Below, in pieces: positions 33,404 through 42,159 of a stretch of 64,000 nucleotides of DNA. The notes under the pieces were generated by a model, which was given only the letters and a program-made list of their open reading frames with translations, searched no databases and was not told where the DNA came from. Made by a program: the position numbers and the translations under genes. The stretch's first letter is position 1. Each line of letters starts with the position of its first letter. Source of the DNA: Chrysopilus asiliformis (lineage: Eukaryota > Arthropoda > Insecta > Diptera > Rhagionidae); NCBI GenBank assembly GCA_964034945.1, contig OZ035960.1:51091706-51155705 (forward strand), read 5' to 3'.

Positions 33404-34131
33404 TAGGGATGCAACATCGTTCATAAAACCTCGATATATCGAAAATACCTCGATGTATTCCCGATGTTTTGAAAAAGTTAAATTTAATAAATAATTTAGC
33501 TACCTGGCGGATGCTCTACTGTGGGTGGAGTGCACCCAGGTAGGACTAACACGGTTTTAATTCTTCTTATACGTTGAACCACCAAAAACCCGTTAGTTTT
33601 CGAGATATTCGCAAAAAACTAATTTTTTGGAAATACCAGCATATCTTCATAACCGCTTCAGACACAGAGTTCTCGTAAAAGACATAAATGTAGCAAATTT
33701 TATTGTCTTCAAGTTTTGTAATACATAAGACTACTGGAAAATGGTTAGTTTCGGAATAAATCGCAAAAAACCGCATAGTTTTTAAAAAGCTGCCGTTTTG
33801 GTTACTTCCGGTTAACGGATTTCCACATCAGGACCAAACTTCTCTGTAGAATTTCATGGCTAGCTCTGGTATTTTTTGCAAAATCTTGTAGAAAGATGAA
33901 ACCGAAAATTGATACCAAAGGATATTTAAACAAATCTTTAAGTAGAGTGGCTATATTAAATCAGCTAAAATTAGTTTCTCTACTAATTTTATGAAGAGTA
34001 ATGTTCTAACATCGTAGATAGCAACATCGATACCTCGATATATCGGGCTGTTCAACATCGAGGTTAAAACTCGATATTTTTCAACGATACCTCGATGTTT
34101 TCCAAACATCGAGGTATCGTTAGCATCCCTA
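33404..34131. mobile_element. hAT-like element inserted in the minisatellite
   Basis: A 728-bp unit from TAGGGATGCAACATCG to the complementary end TAGCATCCCTA, with a nearly perfect 8-bp duplication (GGTATAAT at 33396-33403 and GGTATACT at 34132-34139). Both ends carry CCTCGATGT/ATCGAGG motifs. The centre (about 33500-33905) is an inverted fragment of dispersed repeat R1, so it either captured R1 or was hit by it. Confidence 0.8.
33500..33905 (-). repeat. Dispersed repeat R1, inverted fragment
   Basis: The reverse complement matches the left part of R1 (366-620 and 27470-27700), including CATGAAATTCTACAG and GTAGTCTTATGTAT. Confidence 0.7.
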
Positions 34132-34255
34132 GGTATACTACCTGTGGTATAATACCTGAGGGGTATAATACCTGGGGTATAATACGCGGGGTATAATACC
34201 TGTGGTATAATACCTGAGGGGTATGATACCTGAGGGGTATAATACCCGTTATTTG
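34132..34255 (+). repeat. 14-bp minisatellite, right part
   Basis: Continuation of the GGGGTATAATACCT array after the hAT insertion, about eight or nine units, more degenerate than the left part. Confidence 0.85.
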
Positions 34256-35064
34256 ATAATGTGACAAAGAACGACATTTTTAAAGCTTTCCGCGCTCGTC
34301 TTTCAAGTCGGTGGCCATTTGTACAAGTCCGGATGTCCACTCTCTATATGATAGGCTCTCTACACACATGATGGCGTGTCAACAACTACAACTTTCCAAA
34401 TTTTGATATGAGCTTTTTTTTATTGATATTGACCGATTTAAGTTATTTTACTAATTATTTGTGGCAAAGGATTAAATTTTTAAAGCTCTTCTTACTGATT
34501 TTTCAGCTTGGCGGCCATTTTTACACGTCTCATTGTTTATTCTCTAGATTATAGCCCAAATCCACACAAATTCAACAACCAATAGGCTTTCCCGACGCAC
34601 ACAAATTTTAAATTTACTGTAATGATTATTTTATCCTTTTTAAAGGATTTTTTTCATTCAAGAGTTTCAATTTTTTAAGGTTTCTCTTTAGTCGGGGGTT
34701 TTTCATAATTTTTAATTAGTTTTTTTTCACTCTTTTTAAAGATAACAGTGAACAAACTTTTTATGTCCGATTGAATTTAAAGTTTTTTGGTAACCATTTT
34801 GTATTGTAATAATTATTTAAAGATTAACCATTTTTTTCAAGTAATGTCCCTCGAATGCCGAAGCGGGACCGAAATCGGTTCAGAGGAGGGGGTTTAAATT
34901 GAGGGGGGAAGGGGTAATTTTTAAACGCAAGAACGAGACGACACCCATATCTAGCCGAATGCCAAAAACGGGACCGAAATTGGTTGAGTGGTTCAAAAGT
35001 TATGAGGGAAGGACGCACAAACTTCGGGCCAAACGCATATACCATCTCCGTTCCGTCGGGGGTA
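34256..35064. other. No gene seen
   Basis: AT-rich, with related phrases GGCGGCCATTTTTACAC and GGTGGCCATTTGTACAA near 34310 and 34510. A similar phrase with CGATTGTCCACTCTC near 25305-25350 suggests another degraded dispersed repeat. Confidence 0.45.
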
Positions 35065-35534
35065 AAAATGCGATATCCAAAAAAAACCACCAGTCGGAAG
35101 ATTTTTCACTCTTAGTAAAATATGTGCTGGCACCTTTAGCGGTCAATTTCTCCTGACCGGAAGCGATTTTTTTCGGTCTGAAAACGGTTTTGGAAAGAGG
35201 GGACACTTACCTCGAATGGTATTTCTCCGATTTCCGAAAAAAACTTCCAATCGACAGATATTAAACTTTTTTTGAATGTCAAACATATACACATATACAA
35301 ATAAAAAATGTTTTTTGTTCTTTGTTAATTTATTTGAAATAAAGTTACAATTTTTTATATAATTTAGACTTTTTTAAGTAATTTCAGGTGAAATATTTAA
35401 AAATTCAAACATATTGTTACAAAAAAGTATAACAAAGTATCCGTGGTGAATTTGCTAGATGTCATAGCAAAGACTCAAACCGAGGTGAGTATGGAAAACT
35501 AAGTGCTGGAACATAAGTGCTGTCTTCGCACAGC
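35065..35534 (-). repeat. Right arm of the large inverted duplication
   Basis: Reverse complement of the left arm (31981-31994 joined to 32458-32943) without the hAT insertion. Confidence 0.85.
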
Positions 35535-35563
35535 CCAAATAAGCTAATAATATTAGCAACTTA

Positions 35564-36226
35564 CAGCCTTATTAATAAACGTTAGTTAACTTTTATCAAT
35601 GGTTTACGCAGTGGATAACTCGAAATTCTTATTAATAAAAATTTTTAAGATTTAACTGACGTTAGTTCTCTGTTAGCTAACATACCGATTCCCTCGAGTT
35701 AACGAGTTGATAACTCTTGACGGCACATAACTCTTGCAATAATGGCTATAAGAAACAATGATGCATTAAAAAAATGCAATTTATGTTATTATATTATATT
35801 ATCTTATCACTTGAACACAACTTTTCTGATCGCTTTCCTTCAATTTTTAAATTTTCCACTTTTAATCACTTTTCAGTAAATCACAATTAAAATAAAAACA
35901 TTAATTTCACTCCTATTTTAATATTGTCTCCAAGGAAACGGATTTAAAAAACCAAAATATGACTTATTTTAATATCGTCTCCAAGGAAACGGATTTAAAA
36001 AACCAAAATATGACTTAAATGTAAAAGATTTTCGTGTTTTTTGGTACAATTCAGCACAAGGGTTGCCTTATTCAAACTAAATTTTTAAATAAAATACGAG
36101 TTAGCTATTATATGGAGGAAAAATTTTTATTAATAAGAATAGTTAACTAATGTATAAGTTTGCTATCTCGGAGTTAGTTAGCACATGAGTTATCTCCGTG
36201 TTAGGGATTTTTTATTAATAAGGCTG
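35564..36226. mobile_element. PIF/Harbinger-like MITE M7
   Basis: A 663-bp unit with inverted ends CAGCCTTATTAATAAA and a TTA duplication (35561-35563, 36227-36229). Subterminal GTTAGTTA/TAACTAAC motifs recall the GAGTTA motifs of 2047-2842. It includes two tandem copies of an about 50-bp block beginning ATTTTAATAT at 35915-36015. Confidence 0.85.
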
Positions 36227-36235
36227 TTACAATAT

Positions 36236-36420
36236 AAGCAGACTATTAAAATAGTAAAAATGCAATTGTTAGAGCAATTAACAATTAACGATTAAAATTT
36301 TATTTTTAATTGCAATTGACGATTACAATTAATTAATTGTAATTCTAAATTCTGCAATCGATAGTTAATTAATTGTTAATTGTATCTTTCACAATTAACA
36401 ACTAATTAGTTGTTAGTCGC
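36236..36420. repeat. AATTGTTAA-rich low-complexity tract
   Basis: Many copies of AATTGTTAA/TTAACAATT and AATTAATTAATTG in both orientations, able to form multiple small hairpins. Related motifs recur at 36945-37010, so the two tracts may be the ends of one element of about 780 bp that was later invaded by the MITE at 36576. Confidence 0.55.
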
Positions 36421-36575
36421 TGTTATGCACAATTATGTCGTGGCCAATTCCCATAATCATACATGGGAAATGTCTGCATAGTTCCTGAATAATCAAATAA
36501 TCAGCACATGCAGACATCGCACCTGTAGCGCTGGCCTCGACACCCGAAACCCGCAGACGCAACACGATCGCGTAA

Positions 36576-36756
36576 AGGAGCCTCCACACGTTCAATGTTA
36601 CTTGACAAGTATTATTGATGAAAATTTTCGTCAAGTAACAATGATGGATTTTGCCTGCAAACGTAACATTGAAGAGCATCCAAACGATCAATGTTACTTG
36701 AAGCATGAGTCATTCAGGTAATATTGTCAAGTAACATTGAACGTGTGGAGGCACCT
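36576..36756. mobile_element. PIF/Harbinger-like MITE M8
   Basis: A 181-bp unit with about 34-bp inverted ends (AGGAGCCTCCACACGTTCAA onward; the right end reads AGGTGCC) and a TAA duplication (36573-36575, 36757-36759). It contains internal inverted copies of TCAATGTTACTTGA. Confidence 0.85.
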
Positions 36757-37227
36757 TAAGAGTTGAAGATTCTTACAGGTGGGAACCAAAAACAGAGTAG
36801 TAATTTTGGTTTCGAGCCGACAAGTAGAATGTTCTAAGACGGTAAGCAGAATGTTTTTAGACTCACAAGTGGTAAAAGATGATAGAATAAAGAAAGTAAA
36901 AAAGATACGCGTTTTACTTAAATATCTCGGAGAAAACACGACAATTACAACTAATCAATTGTTATTTGTTTGATCAATCACTGCTAGTAACAACTAACAA
37001 TTAAATTTAATAAACTTTACAAAATCAAAATCCCGAATGAAAAATCCCGAATATTCAACACCTTGCAATTAACGGTTTTGGAAAAGCAAAATTAAAAAGA
37101 AATAATATTTATTTTTTATTTATTTAGAACCAACAGGAATATAAACCATCTTATTACATTATTACTTGACTAAATATTAGGTTTTATATTTAAACTTAGT
37201 TTTTAAAAAATCTTTTGTTACATTAAA

Positions 37228-37598
37228 AACATAACAAAAGCTATAATTGCCACTCTGGCAATTATTGGAGACCCGTATGGTGATATTCGTAACAAAATTC
37301 GAACAGTTGTATCGAAATTCCTCTTTGAAGTCGAACTTTTCAATAAGATTTTTTTAAAATTTATTCCAATCGGATTTTGATGTAGAATCATATCCTAAAT
37401 AACTATAAATATAAGATGCACCGTTTTTGAGATATGCACAAAAAACGTTTTCGTTCGTACCCCCCTAATGGTCCATTTTTGCCAATTAAAGAACTTAGCC
37501 TCGCATTTTACGAAAAACGGATCTGCGTAAAATTTCAAGTCTGTAGCTAAATCTGTGCGCCCGCAATCCGCGCCACAGACAGACGGACGGACGGAAAT
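37228..37598 (-). repeat. Dispersed repeat R2, copy 4, inverted and partial
   Basis: The reverse complement matches the right two-thirds of 3475-4018. Its end joins sequence (37600-37655) also found next to R2 copy 1 at 3155-3216. Confidence 0.75.
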
Positions 37599-37659
37599 TG
37601 CGCAGGAACGTAGATTTTGTATAAGAAAGTTATGTGCGGTTCACATCAGATATTTTTTA

Positions 37660-38530
37660 CGCTATATTTTGTAGTTCATTCTAATTTAATTAGTAATTAT
37701 GACATTTTCAAAACTTACAAAAAACAACAACCAAAACAGAAATTGCAAACAAAAATTCATCATCAATACTCGGCACTGCGATTTAAAAATTTAAAATGTC
37801 TGAAAATTCATTAAACCCGCAACAAATGTATTCACGGCACAATATTATTACTTTCTCTAAGAAAAACAACTACTTACCTCGAAGCAATCATGATCCCAAA
37901 TTATAAAAAAACAATTATATTTATCCAAGAGAACTTCATGAATAAGAATTAAATAATGATATGACCCAAATTACATGAGAAACAAGTCGAAATGAAAAAC
38001 GAATAAAAAAACGGAAAATGAAATCTCCTTTCTTAAAGCTGAAATTCTAATTAAAGGAATTTGAGGGATTATAAAACATTGTTATGCACAGCTGGAATAT
38101 TTCTCACAATGCATACACATAATATTCGGCTGGACATTCAGGAAACCTTACACACAAATTAGGTTTCTGGTAGAGAAATAAGCCTCAAAATAGTGCGGGA
38201 TGAATTTTCCACATAATTTTCACTTTTGCACACTCTACGGATTTATAAATAAAATTTCCCTGTCGTCAACTAATGGTGGAATACGAATTATAATTTATCC
38301 AAGGGAGTTTTTCAAGTAACATTAGTGGTGTAAATTTTTAAATGATATTATGAAATTTAATACTAAAATCCGAAACAAACTTTTTCGGTAATATTTATAT
38401 CTACTTTAGGGTGTGATTTCATTTTTATAGGATTTTATGACACCACCTTTTTATGTCTTTTGGGTTTTATTGGGTTTAATAATACAAATTTGAATAAAAT
38501 TGATACCATACCGCCAATTGTCAACAAAAA
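37660..38530. other. No gene seen
   Basis: AT-rich; no recognisable coding frame or repeat. Confidence 0.45.
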
Positions 38531-38536
38531 AAATTC

Positions 38537-38645
38537 GGCACGCGACCGGGACTTCTGGCGAGAGACATTGCGGCAGGCCAAGACCGGAAACCGGTTGTAG
38601 CGCCGAAAGAGAGAGAGAGAATCACAAATAAAAGCGAGATAAATA
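38537..38645 (+). mobile_element. Non-LTR retrotransposon 3' end (same family as 10136-10418)
   Basis: Plus strand encodes ARDRDFWRETLRQAKTGNRL and a stop, as in the minus-strand fragment at 10136-10418, then a GA-rich tail. Confidence 0.7.
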
Positions 38646-38729
38646 TTTGTTTTATTTTTATGATTTATCTCGCTTTTATTTGTGATTCTCTCTCTCTCTC
38701 TTTCGGCGCTACAACCGGTTTCCGGTCTT
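38580..38729. repeat. Near-perfect hairpin made of two inverted LINE tails
   Basis: Arms of about 65 bp (38580-38644 and about 38663-38729), identical apart from one GA unit, around an 18-bp AT-rich spacer. Each arm is the LINE 3' end with its GA tail and the following ATCACAAATAAAAGCGAGAT. Confidence 0.85.
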
Positions 38730-38759
38730 ATCCTTTTTAGTCATTTCGTATTTGGTTTC

Positions 38760-39010
38760 TATTTATTTTTATTTGAAAACCCATAGATGAGATTTTTCCC
38801 GGGAAATATTAGGAAAATGATAATCACGTTATCCTTACAGGACCTTCCGTTATCCTTACAAGGACGAAGTAGAGAAAATATTGTATTGTCATCGGACTTA
38901 CGTTTGCGTGCAAAATTTCAAGTGAATAAGATGAGTGGAAGTGGGTCAAAATTTGATTGCAAGATTTGACCCTGACAGACAAACAGACAAACAGACAAAC
39001 AAGATAGCGA
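38760..39010 (+). repeat. Dispersed repeat R1-like right part with ACAG run
   Basis: Shares TTATCCTTACAGGACCTTCC with 2890-2910 and ends with GACAGACAAACAGACAAACA units. Confidence 0.6.
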
Positions 39011-39149
39011 GCTAAATAAAAGCTTTTAAAAAATGTTTATTCATTTAATCAAGAGTTGTAATTCACAGACGTTGCAAAAATTATTTGGTTTTAAATTCTA
39101 GTGTATGGAATATGGGACACAACAGGCTCGGGTACCCCCCGAAATCCAT

Positions 39150-39600
39150 TTCAGACAAAATTATGAGGATTTCCCTGCATCTGCCTGTCGGTCTGTCCGT
39201 TTTACATATCCTATAATATAATACGAGGAATGTCTGTCTGCCTGTCTGTCTGTCTGCACAAACGATCTGGAGAACTCGCCTAACGATTTTCACGAAACTT
39301 GGTGGTTAGGGATTTTCGGGGACAAGGAATCGATCTTGATAGGTCTCCCCTCTGAGAAAATTCCCTTGATACCCCTCGCCTGGTATCTTCGAATTGGGTG
39401 ATCCGATCTTAATGAAACTTTACAGTATTACTAAGGGGGCTAAGGGCTTTCGATTTTTCCAATACAAACCTGACTTTTCCCCCCCCCTCGATAACCCTCA
39501 CCTGGTGTCTCAAAACAACGTTTCAAAAATCGATTACTCAATAACCACTCAACCGATTTCTATGAAATTTTGCTATCGCGCGTTAGTTTTAGTTCTAGCT
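39150..39600. repeat. Unclassified dispersed repeat with GTCT microsatellite
   Basis: A GTCT/GCCT run at 39230-39257 followed by two related blocks containing CGATTTTCACGAAACTTGGT-like and CCGATTTCTATGAAATTTTG-like phrases, of the type common in repeat ends of insect genomes. Non-coding. Confidence 0.45.
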
Positions 39601-39622
39601 TTCTAGGTCGGGAATTTAAAAA

Positions 39623-39710
39623 CTCTGGAAAAGCTTTGTAAAGATAATGTGAATTTAGTTTTTCCCCTCTGGAAAAGCTCTGTAAAGATAGTGTGAATTT
39701 AGTTTTATGT
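39623..39710 (+). repeat. Two-copy tandem duplication, about 44 bp
   Basis: CTCTGGAAAAGCT...TGAATTTAGTTTT occurs twice in a row with a few substitutions. Confidence 0.7.
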
Positions 39711-40059
39711 GAAGTAGGATTTTGAGGTCGCCTTTTGGAAAAGTAACGGTAGCTATAATGGGGCACCTGCCAAATTATTTGTTTTCCAAACTGAAGTTTT
39801 GGTAACAATTTTCTAATCCGCTGCCACACCTACAGTTTTGGATGGATTTCTAATTATTGGGCAGAAGGTATTTCAAAAAAATTCGCAACACATCAATATC
39901 AAATACTCTTATAATATTCTATATCCGGGATGTTTAACTCATAATCCCTTCTTGCCGCCGCTAAAACTTAATTTTCATAACCAATACAAATATTTAATAG
40001 GAATCATTTAACGCACACTGAATTAAAAAGTTTTGCTGAGGTGTTTTTGATGGTTAATT

Positions 40060-40350
40060 GTGAGATTAATTGAAGAGAATAATATTTGCCACCATTTTGT
40101 CTTTTACTGTTATCTGCTATCTCTTGCAGTTATTGAGATATTTTCATCAAAAAGAAAAAAAAATAGTTTTTTTTGCAAATTGCTTGCAAACTAACGGTGT
40201 TTAAAAAAACAGTTAAAAAAAGAATTAAAGATATTAAAATTCGCTACATCTTTGCCTTCACAGTAAATCAATATCTTTTACTATTATCGGGATATTCCAG
40301 ATTTTGTAAAAAAAAATCATATTTTTATATAAGCTTATATTTTATTTGTC
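40060..40350 (+). repeat. Dispersed repeat R1, uninterrupted central part
   Basis: Matches the regions around both Penelope insertion sites (about 730-805 plus 1754-1900, and 27815-27847 plus 30276-30500) without any insertion; it serves as the empty-site reference. Confidence 0.8.
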
Positions 40351-40370
40351 GGCTTATAATGTAAACTAGG

Positions 40371-40532
40371 GGCTGCGCCCCGAACCGCTTCGCGGTTCAT
40401 CCCCCTTCCGCAGGTCGGCCTTCGGCCTCGCCCCTCGCGCTTGAATTGTTGGATTTTGATGTATGGAGATGTTACGTAAAATTATTTAAATATATTTCAG
40501 CTCTCGCCTTCCTCTTTACTCGGCCTTCGGCC
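40371..40532. repeat. Cluster of GC-rich palindromes
   Basis: GGGGCTGCGCCCC (40371-40383), GAACCGCTTCGCGGTTC (40384-40400), GGCCTTCGGCC (40419-40429) and again GGCCTTCGGCC (40522-40532): perfect stems with very short loops in an AT-rich surrounding. Function unknown. Confidence 0.75.
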
Positions 40533-40777
40533 TCGACTCAAATGCATATAGTTAACCCAAAAAAGGGAAATTTTTTTAGAGACATTTTTCTTTGTGACCC
40601 AACGGTGTATTACAAAATCGTACTGTTTACTTACAATATATTCAATAACGGTAAAAGGTGGTTATCCACACGGGGAAAGACAATATTGTGGGAAATGTTA
40701 TTCTTTTTAATTCATGTCATATATTGAAGCACCAAATCCCTTTAGAATTGCAGAAGATAGCAGGTGAGGGCTATACA

Positions 40778-41281
40778 TAACGATGGTATCTATACCGTTT
40801 TTCGCAGTATTATATTGTTTTTCAGACTCCAATACTGCATTACTGCTTTTTTCCCCAAAATACTGTATTTAAATACTCAGAAAACTTTAATTCTTTAACG
40901 TTTCGGTATTCAAATTTATTAATAGCAATGCAAAACGTCAGTGGCAACACAAAACAGTGGCATCACATGGCAAGTGTAAATACATTCAAACGACGAACAG
41001 CGAAGTATTGAAAGCAACATGTCATATAGATTCGCTTCTTCCTTTCCCCATCGATTACTGTCTTGTCATTATTCATCCTTCTTCAGAACGCGTTACTTTG
41101 ATTTTGCTTTCCATTGTTAATTTAAAAGAATAAAAATGTCGAAATTAAGAGCAAAGACACAAATTTTCATTGAATAAAATTTATACTGCGAAAAATACTG
41201 TTTTTTCAAATCGATTTACTGCTTTTTTAAATTTTTAGGTGAAATATACTGTTTTTTGTCCGAAAAAAGATACCATCGTTA
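40778..41281. mobile_element. hAT-like MITE with 8-bp duplication
   Basis: A 504-bp unit with ends TAACGATGGTATCT / AGATACCATCGTTA and a perfect 8-bp duplication GCTATACA (40770-40777, 41282-41289). The interior carries repeated ATACTG/CAGTAT motifs near both ends. Confidence 0.85.
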
Positions 41282-41329
41282 GCTATACATAAAAAGGAGG
41301 AGTAGATATTAGTGAGCAAAAATTTTCCC

Positions 41330-41633
41330 TGCGGGCTGACCTCTCTCATGGTGAAAGCCGGATCCGAAACCCTTAAGCGCATAAAGAGGTTTCAAGAGAG
41401 GGAAAGGGGGTGCTATTAAACTGGATCCGACACCCTTGAGTAAGAGATATCAGAAGAAACGGGGATTTACATCAAAAAGAATCAGATCCCTTATTCTGTC
41501 AATAACTGTCCCTGTGTGCAAAGTTTGATCAAAATCGGCCGCGCCGTTTTTGCGTGATGCCGGAACAAACATTCAGTCAAACAGACAGAAATACCGACCG
41601 ACATACAGACAGACGGACAAACATAAATTTTAA
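41330..41633. other. No gene; repeat-like sequence with CAGA/GACA runs
   Basis: Contains ACAGACAGA and GACGGACAAACA runs at 41575-41630, the usual tail of repeat classes seen elsewhere in this window. Confidence 0.4.
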
Positions 41634-42159
41634 GCATAACAAAAGCTATAATTGCCAATCTGGCAATCATTGGAGACCCGTATGGTGATATTCGTATCAA
41701 AATTGGAACAGTTGTATCAAAATTCCAGTTTGAAGTCAAACTTTCCAATAAGATTTTTTAAAATTTGTTCCAATTGGATTTTGATGTATGGGAGTTTTAT
41801 TTAGAATCATATCCTAAATAACTTTTGTTCTTGCACTTATTTGATAATATGAACAGTTTTTGAGATATTCGCAAAAAACGTTTTTGTTTGTATGGGGGGA
41901 TACCCCCTAATGGTCCATTTTTGTCCATTAACGAACTTAGCCTCGCATTTTGCGAAAAACGGATCTGCACAACATTTCAAGTCTCTAGCTCAATCCGTGC
42001 GCCCGCAATCCGCGCCACAGACGGACATGCAAAAATCAATTTTGTTTATCATTCTAAACACACTGGTGTAATACATTTTTATGTGTGGTGACGGGGTCTT
42101 GGCGTTACAAATGGTAAGGCAAAATTAATATACCCTTTGGTTTCACCATACGGGTATAA
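41634..42159 (-). repeat. Dispersed repeat R2, copy 5, inverted
   Basis: Reverse complement of 3475-4018 along its whole length, ending with the family terminus CCATACGGGTATA. The 18-bp satellite begins about 15 bp later. Confidence 0.85.

Noticed and set aside
33093..33424. Open frames encoding tandem YTPGIIPQVLYPR-like peptides
   Set aside because: By-product of the 14-bp minisatellite; the peptide changes register with each length variant and there is no start or splice context.
36413..36706. A 97-codon minus-strand frame
   Set aside because: Runs into MITE M8 (36576-36756), so the frame is a composite; no domain recognised.
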